From the NCBI RefSeq assembly GCF_001512285.1, contig NZ_LNUV01000006.1, positions 1,538,361 to 1,602,360 of the forward strand: a stretch of 64,000 nucleotides of DNA, written 5' to 3'. The notes under the pieces are model-generated. The model saw only the letters and a program-made list of their open reading frames with translations, was not told where the DNA came from and searched no databases. The position numbers and the translations under genes were made by a program. Position 1 is the stretch's first letter. The number at the start of each line of letters is the position of its first letter. This document shows positions 1-8,316 of the stretch, piece after piece. This stretch comes from Arthrobacter sp. EpRS71. Lineage in GTDB: Bacteria > Actinomycetota > Actinomycetes > Actinomycetales > Micrococcaceae.

Positions 1-591
1 AGTGATCGCGAACCCATCGGCGCGGGTTTTCTTTACGGCAGCCTCAAGTTCCTCGGAGCTGGTGATGGTGTAGTCCGTGATGGACTCCAAAGGATCCCGC
101 AGGACAGCTTCCATCAGCTCAGGAGACCAAGCGAGCAGGACCCTGCCGGCTGATCCGGCATGAAGAGGGACAATCTTGCCCAGGTGCATCTCGCGGCGGA
201 GTGCGTGATGCGTATCAGCCATGGCCACGCACACCCGGTAGTGCTGCTCAGCCTTGAAGAAGCAGGCAGTCTCGCCAGTGGTGTCCCGCAAGGTCTTGAG
301 CAGCGGGCTCAGAATGTCCACCACCTCCATCCCCCGGGTGGCAGGCGCCGCCCAATAAGCCATCCGCATGCCGATGCGGTAAGCATCGCCTTCCCGGTCC
401 AGGAAGCCCTGGGAGGTCAAATTGGTAACCAGTCGCTGCACCGTGGACGTGGGCATGCCGGTGAACTCGCGGATATCGGCCAACTGAAGCACCGGCTCGG
501 ACAAGGAAAAGGCATCCAGGATGGACGTGATCTTGCCCAGGACAAGCAAGGGGTTGCCGTTGGCCTTCGCGGAAGCATCGGATGCTGACAT
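1..591 (-). CDS. IclR-family transcriptional regulator, C-terminus cut by the window edge
   Basis: The 197 visible codons read from an ATG at 591 and stay open to base 1, so the C-terminus lies outside the window. The N-terminal part is a winged helix-turn-helix, with a recognition-helix segment PTSTVQRLVTNLTSQGF near residues 46-62. The effector domain follows, with the typical IclR stretch ending in HAGSAGRVLLAW. IclR proteins are dimeric regulators that sense small catabolic metabolites. The gene diverges from the ABC transporter gene at 650, but nothing in the short gap links them. The ligand is unknown. Confidence 0.9.
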   Translation of the reverse strand, partial: MSASDASAKANGNPLLVLGKITSILDAFSLSEPVLQLADIREFTGMPTSTVQRLVTNLTSQGFLDREGDAYRIGMRMAYWAAPATRGMEVVDILSPLLKTLRDTTGETACFFKAEQHYRVCVAMADTHHALRREMHLGKIVPLHAGSAGRVLLAWSPELMEAVLRDPLESITDYTITSSEELEAAVKKTRADGFAIT

Positions 592-649
592 AGGACTCAC
601 GCTAAACGCTGCAGCGGGGCGGCGCCAATCCCGCCGGTAGGGTTGCACC

Positions 650-1327
650 ATGGGGACAGTTTTGGAGGCCGAAGGCCTGGTGGTGGGCTATGCCGGGGCT
701 CCGGTATGCGGCGAAGTATCTGCGACGGTAGACGCGGGTGAGGTCTTGGGAATCGTCGGCGTCAACGGCGCGGGAAAGTCCACGGTAGCCCGGACCATCG
801 CAGGACGGCAGGCCTCCCTGGCCGGAGACGTGAAGGTCCACGGCCTCCTCATCGATCCGGACGCCGTGCCGTTCCGTCGGCAGGTCTCCGCCGTTTTCGA
901 CGACGACCTCTTCTTCCCATCGCTCACAGTCCGGGAGCATCTGCTCTTGATCGCCCGGGGGCACTCCCTCAATGATCCAGAGGCGCGCGTGGAAGAAGAA
1001 CTCGAATTCTTCGGCCTGATGGGCAGGTCCCATGCAATCCCGGATGCCCTGTCCTCCGGGCAGCGGCGCAGGCTGTTGCTCGCCGCGGGACTCATCCGCC
1101 CGTCGTCGCTCCTGATCCTCGATGAGCCGGAGCAGAGGCTGGACCCACAGATGCGCGTTGCCCTCGGTGGGCGCATTGCTGAACATGCCAAGGACGGTGG
1201 GGCGGTGGTGCTGGTGACCCACGATCCGCAACTGCTGCTCTCCACGGCCTCCACATGCTTGGTCATTGATGAGGAAGTCCGCGAATTCGATCCGGAGCAG
1301 GGGGCTTTGATCATTGCCGGGGCCTGA
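650..1327 (+). CDS. ABC transporter ATP-binding protein
   Basis: This 225-residue protein has a complete nucleotide-binding domain. Walker A is GVNGAGKST near residue 37, the signature is LSSGQRRRL near 133, and Walker B is SLLILDEP near 151. An H-loop VTHD follows. It powers transport at the inner face of the membrane and lacks membrane segments itself. Its end overlaps the start of the next gene by 14 bases, so the two are probably translationally coupled and form one transporter. The substrate is unknown. The shine-dalgarno before 650 is weak, so the exact start is less sure than the product. Confidence 0.9.
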   Translation: MGTVLEAEGLVVGYAGAPVCGEVSATVDAGEVLGIVGVNGAGKSTVARTIAGRQASLAGDVKVHGLLIDPDAVPFRRQVSAVFDDDLFFPSLTVREHLLLIARGHSLNDPEARVEEELEFFGLMGRSHAIPDALSSGQRRRLLLAAGLIRPSSLLILDEPEQRLDPQMRVALGGRIAEHAKDGGAVVLVTHDPQLLLSTASTCLVIDEEVREFDPEQGALIIAGA

Positions 1328-2921
1328 CACGCTTGCCCTTGACCGTTCCCCACAGAACCGGGAGCTGGCCTCTGAGATTGTCCGGTTCACCCGCCGATCC
1401 GCCAGACGCTATCAGCGCAGCCGGGTCTCGTGGGGAACCCGCTTCGTGGACGTTTACAGTTGGGGACTCGGCATTGGCGTTTCCCTGACCATTGCGGCCT
1501 CGTTCGTGTTGGCCTTGCGGAATGAAATCGCCAACCGCGCCTCCACCACCGGCAGCATCATCGGCGAGCAATGGCTCGTCCTGCCGGAACCCGTGTTGTG
1601 GACCGCCGTGACCTTCGCTGCCCTCGTGGTCATCAACAACCTTGCACGGAAGCTAGGACCGATGTCCGTGAATGGAGCCGAGAGCAGTTGGTGGCTGACG
1701 CTTCCCGTTGACCGCCGGCCCATGGTCCTGCCGCCCTTCCTGCGCACAGTGGCGATCACTGGAGCCGGCGCAGCCGTTGTCTACCTGCCCTTCAGCATGG
1801 TGACCGCTGTTGACCGTGCTCCGCTCCATCACCTTCTTGCTTCGCTCACCTTCGGCTTCGCAGGTGCCATTGCCGTGATTCTGGCGGCCCTGCAGCAGCT
1901 TGCTTTCATTGGTCCGGGTTCCCTGGGTATGCGTTCAGTGGGTCTGCGTTCATTGGGTGTGCGCCTACTGGGTCCGCGGCTTGGCGCGACGATTGCGGCG
2001 GCCTTACTTCTGGCGTGCTCTGTCCTTCCGGCGCTGACATCCTCGGCTTGGCCCACAGCGCTGGTGGCCGTTGCCGCCGTCGTGCTCCTTGCACTGGTGG
2101 TGCCACGCGCCGGCCAAGTGCGCGGCGACGAACTGGTACGCAGCGGCGCCGTTGCCGGGCACGCCGGGGCTTCCCTATTCATGATGGACTCAAATGAGGT
2201 GCTTCGTGCGCTGGGCGGCACCCGCAAAAGGGTCGACGGCGGCCGGGCAGCCAGCTACTACGCCCGCCCAGCGCAGGGGCCACTGAGATCGCTGATCCGT
2301 GCTGATGTGGTGGCCTTCCTGAGGCTCAATCCCCCGGTGATACCGCCGATTCTGTGGCTCACCGCCTGCATCGCCATATTGTTCGTGGAAGGTGGCCTGC
2401 CCGAGTTCGCCCAGTTGGCGGTCATTGTGATCGCCGGGTGCGCCACGGCGTCCGGTCTCGGCGGCGTGGCCCGCAGGACGGCCTTGGTCCCCGAGCTGGA
2501 CGCGATGCTTCCACTACATCAGGCGCTGGTGCGGACAAGCCGGACCCTGATGCCGTGCGTGGCGATGTCCGTGTGGATGGCCGTGCTCTGCAGTCTGTTG
2601 GCGTTGCTCGGGGCGGCAAACCCTGCCTTGATAGGCGTTGGTGCCCTGGCCGGGGTCGGCATGGGTGCCGGGACTCTCCGCGCAGCCACCAGGACCCCGC
2701 CGGACTGGACCGCGCCACCGGTTGAAACCCCGTTCGGTCCGGTCCCGCGGGCCCAACTTGGTTCCCTCATGCGCGGGCTGGACGTGACTATCCTGGCTAT
2801 GGTTCCCCTGCTGGTGGCCCAGTACCTTGGCTACGTGCCGATGTCCGTTAACGCTGTGCAGGCGGCCTTCAGTGCAGGCATCTTCCTTCTGGTTGTCCTC
2901 ACTCGCCCCAAACGCTCCTAA
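1314..2921 (+). CDS. Multi-spanning membrane partner of the ABC ATPase (DUF6297-like)
   Basis: The 535-residue protein starts at a TTG that overlaps the ATPase gene. It holds about ten hydrophobic segments, for example near residues 45-70, 95-115, 150-170, 180-200 and 225-260, and a cytoplasmic-looking basic N-terminus. The pairing with an ATPase suggests an exporter permease. It resembles actinobacterial proteins I recall as DUF6297, but that name is from memory. An unusual run of five-residue repeats (RSxGx) sits near residues 202-221 just before a membrane segment. Substrate and direction of transport are not visible in the sequence. Confidence 0.75.
   Translation: MPGPDTLALDRSPQNRELASEIVRFTRRSARRYQRSRVSWGTRFVDVYSWGLGIGVSLTIAASFVLALRNEIANRASTTGSIIGEQWLVLPEPVLWTAVTFAALVVINNLARKLGPMSVNGAESSWWLTLPVDRRPMVLPPFLRTVAITGAGAAVVYLPFSMVTAVDRAPLHHLLASLTFGFAGAIAVILAALQQLAFIGPGSLGMRSVGLRSLGVRLLGPRLGATIAAALLLACSVLPALTSSAWPTALVAVAAVVLLALVVPRAGQVRGDELVRSGAVAGHAGASLFMMDSNEVLRALGGTRKRVDGGRAASYYARPAQGPLRSLIRADVVAFLRLNPPVIPPILWLTACIAILFVEGGLPEFAQLAVIVIAGCATASGLGGVARRTALVPELDAMLPLHQALVRTSRTLMPCVAMSVWMAVLCSLLALLGAANPALIGVGALAGVGMGAGTLRAATRTPPDWTAPPVETPFGPVPRAQLGSLMRGLDVTILAMVPLLVAQYLGYVPMSVNAVQAAFSAGIFLLVVLTRPKRS
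1917..1976 (+). repeat. 15-bp tandem repeat inside the membrane-protein gene
   Basis: Four in-frame 15-base units encode GSLGM, RSVGL, RSLGV and RLLGP. The units differ by a few bases. They lie in the loop before a hydrophobic segment, so changes in copy number would lengthen or shorten the loop without a frameshift. Confidence 0.75.
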
Positions 2922-2928
2922 CCGGCGT

Positions 2929-3780
2929 TTAGAGCAGCACCGTGCCCTCGATGCACGTGGCTGAGGCTCCGCCCACCCATATTTCGCCATCCTCCGCTTT
3001 GACATGAATACGCCCGCTCCTGCCCAGGACACTACCTTGGGCGGCTACGTACTCATCGGGTGCCCGACCGCTTCCGATCAGCCACTGGGCCGCACCGGCA
3101 TTGAAACTTCCCGTCACGGGGTCCTCCACCATGGCGTCCCCTGGGATGAAGGTGCGGACTTCAAAGTCGACGCCGGAACCCGGCTCATGGGGGCCGATCA
3201 CCCCTACCTTGAGGTCACCCATGGCCACGAGGTCCGGCTCGATGGCCAGCACCTGTTCCGCGGAGCCGAGCAGCACGCCAATCCACGTGGGGCCGTTGAC
3301 CAGCCACGACGCGTCCAGCAGGGCATCCTCCGGAAGCTGCAGGGCAGCCGCGAGCTGGGATCGGATATCGTCCTCCACCGGACCGAAGCGGGTCAGCGGT
3401 GGTGCAGCGAAAGCCAAGCGACCGGCGTCGTGCTTGACCCTGACCAAACCCGCGCCGCATTCCTGGACCAGGACGCCTTCAGACTTGGGCATTCCCCCGG
3501 CCTGCAGCCAGGTATGGGCCGAACCAAGCGTGGGGTGGCCGGCGAAAGGGAACTCCTCGCTGCCCGTGAAGATCCGCACCTTGTAGTCCGCTTGGGGATG
3601 GGTGGGCGGTAGCAGGAACGTCGTCTCCGACAGGTTGGTCCAGTTGGCGAAGTGTTGCATAGCCTCCGCGCTGAGGCCTTCGGCATCAACCACGACGGCG
3701 AGTGGGTTGCCGAGATATGGCACCTCGGAGAAGACGTCCACTTGGTGGAACGGGCGTATGCGCAGGGCTTCTGAAGTCAC
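2929..3780 (-). CDS. PhzF-family isomerase/epimerase
   Basis: The 283-residue protein has the two-lobed PhzF pattern. The N-terminal lobe carries NLSETTFLL with the conserved acidic residue near position 52, and FAGHPTLGSAHTW. The C-terminal lobe carries the hallmark DPVTGSFNAGAAQW near residue 225. PhzF proteins share the diaminopimelate-epimerase fold. Only some make phenazines, and no other phenazine genes occur here, so the substrate is unknown. It is convergent with the preceding membrane protein and its stop lies only a few bases from that gene. Confidence 0.9.
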   Translation of the reverse strand: MTSEALRIRPFHQVDVFSEVPYLGNPLAVVVDAEGLSAEAMQHFANWTNLSETTFLLPPTHPQADYKVRIFTGSEEFPFAGHPTLGSAHTWLQAGGMPKSEGVLVQECGAGLVRVKHDAGRLAFAAPPLTRFGPVEDDIRSQLAAALQLPEDALLDASWLVNGPTWIGVLLGSAEQVLAIEPDLVAMGDLKVGVIGPHEPGSGVDFEVRTFIPGDAMVEDPVTGSFNAGAAQWLIGSGRAPDEYVAAQGSVLGRSGRIHVKAEDGEIWVGGASATCIEGTVLL

Positions 3781-3863
3781 CGCTGAAGGCTATCACCGGG
3801 CTCCGACACGTTTGTTGACCCGTAGGGCTGACGCGTCCGTCCCGCGTCTGCAAAACTACCCCT

Positions 3864-4286
3864 ATGGCAGAGAACAAGACCCAACCCACGGACATCTCCG
3901 TGGAGGAATTCCTGACCAGGGTGGAGCACCCCGTGCGACGGGCGGACGGCTTCGAGTTGCTGGACATGATGCGCGACATCACCGGCCAGGAAGCCGTCAT
4001 GTGGGGCCCGTCAATCGTTGGCTTCGGCAGCTATCACTACAAGTACGAGACCGGCCGTGAAGGTGACTCAGCCGCCGTCGGATTCTCACCGCGAAAGGCC
4101 AACCTGGCCCTGTACGGGCTGACGTACGGCCCGGATGCGGACCGGTTGCTTCCCGAACTCGGTAAACACAAGACCGGGGCCGCTTGCCTCTACGTCAACA
4201 AACTCGACGACGTGGACCGGGGTGTGCTCGCAGAGATGATCCGCACCGGGTACAAGCACGTCATGGAAGAGCTCAACACGCCGTAA
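3864..4286 (+). CDS. DUF1801-domain protein
   Basis: This 140-residue soluble protein matches the DUF1801 (YdhG-like) pattern. It has an N-terminal helix, then a core reading MWGPSIVGFGSYHYKYETGR, then SPRKANLALYGL. Family members are small alpha/beta proteins without an agreed function, often next to stress genes. It is monocistronic, convergent with rplI, and shares the bidirectional hairpin that follows. Confidence 0.85.
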   Translation: MAENKTQPTDISVEEFLTRVEHPVRRADGFELLDMMRDITGQEAVMWGPSIVGFGSYHYKYETGREGDSAAVGFSPRKANLALYGLTYGPDADRLLPELGKHKTGAACLYVNKLDDVDRGVLAEMIRTGYKHVMEELNTP

Positions 4287-4320
4287 GTCCCGCGCCGAGC
4301 TTGAGGGTGCGGGAAAGCAA

Positions 4321-4357
4321 AAGGCCCCCACCACCGGAATCCGGTAGCGGGGGCCTT
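4321..4357. terminator. Bidirectional terminator between the DUF1801 gene and rplI
   Basis: The arms AAGGCCCCC and GGGGGCCTT form a nine-base-pair stem around a 19-base loop. It lies between two convergent stop codons and can serve both strands. Confidence 0.8.
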
Positions 4358-4372
4358 CGTTGCAGTCAGAGA

Positions 4373-4825
4373 CTACTTGCTTGCAACGACCTCGAGGTCG
4401 ATGACAGCAGAAACATCCTCGTGCAGGCGAACGTTGGCCGTGTACGAACCGACAGACTTGATGTGGTTCGGCAGTTCAACGTTGCGCTTGTCGATGGCGC
4501 CGAGGCCAGCGGCCTCAACAGCAGCAGCGACGTCAGCAGGCTTGACGGTGCCGAAGAGACGACCGGACTCGCCGGCCTTCACCTCGAGCTTGACCTTCTT
4601 GGAGGACAGAGCCTGGGCCTGGGCCTGGGCAGCTTCAACAGAAGCGTGCGCACGAGCGGCGCGGGCAGCCTTGATGGACTCAACCTGCTTCTCGCCACCC
4701 TTGGACCAGGTCAGAGCGAAGCCGCGGGGCAGCAGGAAGTTACGTGCGTAACCGTCCTTGACCTCCACAACATCGCCAGCAGCACCGAGACCGGTTACTT
4801 CGTGGGTCAGAATGAGCTTTGCCAT
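4373..4825 (-). CDS. rplI: 50S ribosomal protein L9
   Basis: The 150-residue protein begins MAKLILTHEVTGLGAAGDVV, and the N-terminal L9 signature GDVVEVKDGYARNFLLPRG is intact. A long connecting helix rich in Ala, Gln and Lys follows (about residues 50-80). The C-terminal domain holds SGRLFGTVKPADV. L9 binds 23S rRNA near the base of the L1 stalk and helps keep the reading frame. It is the last gene of the rpsF-ssb-rpsR-rplI operon, 18 bases after rpsR. Confidence 0.98.
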   Translation of the reverse strand: MAKLILTHEVTGLGAAGDVVEVKDGYARNFLLPRGFALTWSKGGEKQVESIKAARAARAHASVEAAQAQAQALSSKKVKLEVKAGESGRLFGTVKPADVAAAVEAAGLGAIDKRNVELPNHIKSVGSYTANVRLHEDVSAVIDLEVVASK

Positions 4826-4843
4826 GTTAGTTAATCCCTTCCC

Positions 4844-5083
4844 TTAGCCGCGGCCAGCGCCGGAGTAAGGCAGCAGAGCAACTTCGCGGGCGTTCTTGAT
4901 TGCCTGGGCGATCTTGCGCTGTTCCTGAACGGTAACGCCAGTGACGCGACGAGCGCGGATCTTTCCGCGGTCGGAGATGAACTTGCGCAGCAGTGCTACG
5001 TCCTTGTAGTCGATGACAGTGATGTCAGCGGCCTTCAAGGGGTTGGACTTTGGTTTGGGCTTACGGAGTTCAGCCTTAGCCAT
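4844..5083 (-). CDS. rpsR: 30S ribosomal protein S18
   Basis: The 79-residue protein has the S18 core: IDYKDVALLRKFISDRGKI, then RARRVTGVTVQEQRKIAQAI and the end REVALLPYS. It has no zinc-binding CxxC motif. S18 forms a heterodimer with S6 on the platform of the small subunit. The gene lies in the rpsF operon, with a strong hairpin about 24-45 bases upstream of its start. Confidence 0.98.
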   Translation of the reverse strand: MAKAELRKPKPKSNPLKAADITVIDYKDVALLRKFISDRGKIRARRVTGVTVQEQRKIAQAIKNAREVALLPYSGAGRG

Positions 5084-5106
5084 CGTGGAGCTCCTTTTCT
5101 ATGGAG

Positions 5107-5128
5107 CCCGTGGATATTGATCCACGGG
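5107..5128 (-). promoter_or_regulatory. Nine-base-pair hairpin ahead of rpsR
   Basis: The arms CCCGTGGAT and ATCCACGGG are perfect and enclose a four-base loop. There is no T tract after the stem on the transcribed strand, so it is not a typical terminator. It lies between ssb and the rpsR ribosome-binding site (AAAGGAGCTCC on the coding strand). It could be an RNA processing or stabilising element. Confidence 0.5.
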
Positions 5129-5211
5129 ATGGTGGTGTTCGACGGCGGTTGTCACCATAGTGCCTTTCGGCAGTTCCGGTGAGTGTCCGGCGTCGGACGT
5201 TTATTTGGTGT

Positions 5212-5793
5212 TTAGAAGGGAGGTTCGGAATCCGGGCCGTTGCCCCAGCCGCCAGCATTGCTGACACCGGGCGTGGCCCAAGGGTCATCCTGCTGTTGTG
5301 CGGGCTGGTTGCCGCCCCAGGTTCCACCGGAGTTGCCGCCGCCCTGGTTTCCACCAGGAGCGCCACCTCCGAAGCCACCGGAATTACCGGCGTTACCGCC
5401 GCCGAAGCCACCCTGGCCACCGCCGGAGCGCTGGGTACGGTTGACCTTGGCGTTTGCGTACCGCAGGCTCGGGCCGATTTCATCGACCTCAAGCTCGATA
5501 ACGGTGCGCTTCTCGCCTTCTTTTGTTTCGTAAGAACGGCTCTTCAAACGGCCGGAAACTATGACGCGCATGCCCTTGGTGAGGGACTCGGCCACGTTCT
5601 CGGCTGCTTCGCGCCATACCGATGCGCGGAGGAACAGGGTTTCCCCGTCCTTCCACTCATTGGACTGGCGGTCAAAGGTCCGGGGAGTAGAAGCGATGGT
5701 GAAGTTCGCTACTGCTGAGCCAGACGGGGTAAACCGCAGCTCGGGGTCATTGGTGAGATTACCGATGACCGTAATAGTGGTTTCGCCTGCCAT
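5212..5793 (-). CDS. ssb: Single-stranded DNA-binding protein
   Basis: The 193-residue protein has an N-terminal OB fold, starting with TTITVIGNLTNDPELRFTPS and ending near residue 110. A glycine-rich linker with GGGQGGFGGG-type repeats follows. The acidic tip DSEPPF at the C-terminus recruits partner proteins in replication and repair. It works as a homotetramer. Its place between rpsF and rpsR is the standard operon order. The gene starts at an ATG about 50 bases after rpsF. Confidence 0.97.
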   Translation of the reverse strand: MAGETTITVIGNLTNDPELRFTPSGSAVANFTIASTPRTFDRQSNEWKDGETLFLRASVWREAAENVAESLTKGMRVIVSGRLKSRSYETKEGEKRTVIELEVDEIGPSLRYANAKVNRTQRSGGGQGGFGGGNAGNSGGFGGGAPGGNQGGGNSGGTWGGNQPAQQQDDPWATPGVSNAGGWGNGPDSEPPF

Positions 5794-5843
5794 CTACTGC
5801 CTCCTTGTTCGTTCCTTCGGGGTAAAGACGTGGAAGGGGCTGA

Positions 5844-6149
5844 TTACTCAGCAACGACCTTCTGGTCTTCAGGGCGGATGATCTTGGTGCGCATGATCGT
5901 CTCGTTGAGAGACAGCTGGCGATCAAGTTCCTTGGCGGTAGCCGGTGCTGCGGTGAAGTTCACCACTGCGTAGATACCTTCGGACTTCTTCTTGATGTCG
6001 TACGCCAGACGGCGACGGCCCCAGATGTCAACCTTTTCGATGGTTCCACCATCGGTGGTGATGACATTGAGGAACTTCTGAAGCGACGACTCTACGGTAC
6101 GCTCTTCGACCTCGGGGTCGATGATTACCATCAATTCGTAAGGACGCAT
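5844..6149 (-). CDS. rpsF: 30S ribosomal protein S6
   Basis: The 101-residue product begins MRPYELMVIIDPEVEE and contains the S6 core WGRRRLAYDIKKKSEGIY. I chose the ATG at 6149 over the in-frame GTG at 6161. The GTG lies inside the ribosome-binding site AAAGGAGGTGG, while the ATG sits about 11 bases after it. S6 pairs with S18 on the small-subunit platform. It is the first gene of the four-gene operon. A perfect inverted repeat in the leader (6179-6197) may take part in control. Confidence 0.97.
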   Translation of the reverse strand: MRPYELMVIIDPEVEERTVESSLQKFLNVITTDGGTIEKVDIWGRRRLAYDIKKKSEGIYAVVNFTAAPATAKELDRQLSLNETIMRTKIIRPEDQKVVAE

Positions 6150-6178
6150 ATGTGAACCCACCTCCTTTGGGCTAAGCG

Positions 6179-6197
6179 GTTACGGTATTTCCGTAAC
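6179..6197 (-). promoter_or_regulatory. Inverted repeat in the rpsF leader
   Basis: GTTACGG and CCGTAAC are perfect seven-base arms around TATTT. The element lies 30 bases upstream of the rpsF start, just before the ribosome-binding site. In other bacteria the S6:S18 complex binds the rpsF leader RNA and represses the operon. This hairpin contains CCG but has not been matched to that motif. Confidence 0.45.
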
Positions 6198-6342
6198 AGG
6201 AGGTTCATTTGCGATGCTGCATTGGCGCTCCCCGGCCTAAAACACGGCAAGAGGGCGTAACACAGACTTCAATATCTTAGTGCATCTCCTGCACTCAAAG
6301 CTATTCGGCGAAATCTCCGGCTGGAACCCGCCACGTTACGTA

Positions 6343-6351
6343 TGTGGATAA
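6343..6351 (-). promoter_or_regulatory. Isolated consensus DnaA box
   Basis: TGTGGATAA is the reverse complement of the DnaA box TTATCCACA. It stands alone between rpsF and the next gene. A single nine-base match can occur by chance. Confidence 0.3.
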
Positions 6352-6381
6352 CCGGGGCCCGCAGCACGCAATACTGGGGTC

Positions 6382-6714
6382 ATGACCGTACTGAAGTCGA
6401 TCGTGCTCTTCGTTTTCGCCGCCGTCGCAGAGATCGGCGGAGCCTGGCTGATCTGGCAGGCCGTCCGTGAAGGCAAAGCATGGTGGTGGGCAGGACTAGG
6501 CATCATTGCCCTGGGCATCTACGGATTCTTCGCAGCCTTCCAGCCCGAGGCCCACTTTGGCAGGGTCCTGGCAGCCTACGGCGGCGTGTTCATTGCCGGT
6601 TCGCTGGCTTGGGGAATGCTGGTTGACGGCTTCCGCCCAGACCGCTGGGATGTGATCGGTGCCGCGATCTGCATAGTGGGCGTGGGCGTCATCATGTTTG
6701 CGCCGAGGCCCTAA
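6382..6714 (+). CDS. YnfA-family small membrane protein (UPF0060)
   Basis: This 110-residue protein has four hydrophobic segments, near residues 3-22, 32-51, 58-77 and 87-106. It contains the family features EIGGAWLIWQAVREGK and AAYGGVFIAGSLAWG. UPF0060 proteins are related to small multidrug-resistance transporters, but their substrate is poorly known. It stands alone and diverges from rpsF. No regulator is next to it. Confidence 0.9.
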   Translation: MTVLKSIVLFVFAAVAEIGGAWLIWQAVREGKAWWWAGLGIIALGIYGFFAAFQPEAHFGRVLAAYGGVFIAGSLAWGMLVDGFRPDRWDVIGAAICIVGVGVIMFAPRP

Positions 6715-6747
6715 ATATCCCTCTGGACTACCCGGCATTCCGAAGCA

Positions 6748-7656
6748 TCACCATGCGGCAGTAAGGGCTTCAACTGAATTCCAGGTGTCCCGCTCACGCT
6801 CCAGGTTGTATGACTCGGATGAGGACTGCGCAACCTGGTTTCGATCGATGTACGCCCCGCTCGAAGCGTCGATAGCGCCCAGCGCAGCGGCTGCGAGGTA
6901 CCGCCCGGCTGCGGACGGGGAGGTCGCCAGCGGTGTCGCTGTCAAGAAGGGCATGATCCGGCGCATGGCGAATCGGGAGAACATGTCGGCGTCGCGGGCG
7001 AGGTCAGTGCCGGGCACGAAGCCGGGGTTGTAGCCCATCACTGCGACGCCGGGCGGGAGGCGCCTCGCGTACTCGTGCACCAGGTAGATCACGGCGAGCT
7101 TGCTGGTGGAGTAGGCCGTTCGCCCGGCCATGGTTCTCTCAGGAGCCGGAAACACCCCGATACGGGCGAGCGCATCGGCCGGGAACCACCGCGGCCCCGG
7201 CACCATCCCGAGGTTGTGACGAAAGTCGCCAAAGTGCGTATCGCTGACTGTCATGACAATTCTTCCCGGGCTCCCCAAGCGGTCACCCAGGGCCCGCACG
7301 AGGATATGGTTAGCCAGCACATTGACGGCAAAGGTTGCCTCAATACCGTCGACGGTCTCAGTGAGGTTGTTGGTGTACTGGACTCCCGCGTTGCAGACCA
7401 ATGCTTTCATTGGCGGCAGCACCCCCGCATCAAGGCGCCTCATGACCTCGGCGGCGGCATCGGCGGTACTGCGCATAGAAGCGAGGTCGGTGCAGATCAC
7501 AGAGACCTTCCCGCTCATCGTGGTCAGATCATCGACGGGGCCGCGCGCCAGCACTACCAGGCGCGTGCCTGGTTCCTTGGCAATGATTCGCTCGGCGGCG
7601 ATGCGCCCGATACCGCGACTGGCTCCGGTCATCACAATTGTCTGTTCCATAGCCAT
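6748..7656 (-). CDS. Short-chain dehydrogenase/reductase
   Basis: The 302-residue protein has the dinucleotide-binding motif TGASRGIGR near residue 11. An NAG-type motif follows at CNAGVQYTN, and the catalytic pair at TAYSTSKLAVIY (YxxxK). Family members oxidise or reduce alcohols and ketones with NAD(P). Its ATG overlaps the stop of the TetR gene by one base (TGATG), so the regulator and enzyme are co-translated. The TetR protein probably controls both. Substrate unknown. A downstream ATG at 7650 is a possible alternative start. Confidence 0.9.
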   Translation of the reverse strand: MAMEQTIVMTGASRGIGRIAAERIIAKEPGTRLVVLARGPVDDLTTMSGKVSVICTDLASMRSTADAAAEVMRRLDAGVLPPMKALVCNAGVQYTNNLTETVDGIEATFAVNVLANHILVRALGDRLGSPGRIVMTVSDTHFGDFRHNLGMVPGPRWFPADALARIGVFPAPERTMAGRTAYSTSKLAVIYLVHEYARRLPPGVAVMGYNPGFVPGTDLARDADMFSRFAMRRIMPFLTATPLATSPSAAGRYLAAAALGAIDASSGAYIDRNQVAQSSSESYNLERERDTWNSVEALTAAW

Positions 7657-8306
7657 CAGTCCGCCAGTTGCGGGCCATTGCGCCCGGCGCCGGCGGTGAT
7701 CGCCCGAATCAGCAGGTCCGCGTCGCTTTCCGGCAACAGGTCAAGCTCAGATGCTCCAGACGCTGGTGCATCACCGAAAGCATCGAATGCAATGCGGGCC
7801 AGGACGGCACCCATCACCAGCCGAGCAGCGGAGGAGGCGTCCGCGGCAACTTGTTCGCCGCGCGACCGCGCGCGCTCCAGAATACCGCCGAGGTGCTCCA
7901 TCACCGGGTCAAAAAGGCTCTTGCGAACAATTCCCGCCAGTTCCAAGTCGTGGGTCGATTCGCCCACGAGCGCCACCAAAACCGCTCCCGTCTGGCCGGA
8001 GAGTACCCGCCGTTTGTGGGCGAACAGTTCCCGAAGGTCTCCCTCGGTGGTACCCGTATCGATGTGTGCAGTCTCGGCATCGGCAATCTTCTCGGCCGCA
8101 GCGAGCAGTAGATCACGCTTTGATGGCCAGCGCCGGTACAGCGTCGCCGTCGAGACACCCGCGCGGGCGGCGACGGCCGCGGTTGTTAGCCGGCCATATC
8201 CGTTCTCGGCCAACAATGCGAGCACCGCATTCAAGATCGCCGGGCTCAGTCCAGCATCCGTCGGGCGGCCAGGCCGCCTTCCCTCAAGCTTCCCTGCACC
8301 AGTCAT
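7656..8306 (-). CDS. TetR/AcrR-family transcriptional regulator
   Basis: The 216-residue protein has a basic N-terminus (GRRPGRP). An HTH follows near residues 25-65, with LTTAAVAARAGVSTATLYRRW and PSKRDLLLAA. The C-terminal ligand domain is TetR_C-like and unassigned. It is the first gene of a two-gene operon with the reductase. Nested inverted repeats 11-60 bases upstream of its start suggest self-repression. Confidence 0.92.
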   Translation of the reverse strand: MTGAGKLEGRRPGRPTDAGLSPAILNAVLALLAENGYGRLTTAAVAARAGVSTATLYRRWPSKRDLLLAAAEKIADAETAHIDTGTTEGDLRELFAHKRRVLSGQTGAVLVALVGESTHDLELAGIVRKSLFDPVMEHLGGILERARSRGEQVAADASSAARLVMGAVLARIAFDAFGDAPASGASELDLLPESDADLLIRAITAGAGRNGPQLAD

Positions 8307-8316
8307 GACACCGCTC

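Noticed and set aside
602..1390. Long minus-strand frames opposite the first ABC gene
   Set aside because: They mirror the true gene in a high-GC genome and show no family motif.
2910..2930. Short hairpin AAACGC/GCGTTT at the end of the DUF6297-like gene
   Set aside because: The stem is only six base pairs and overlaps the stop codon, so it is weak evidence of a terminator.
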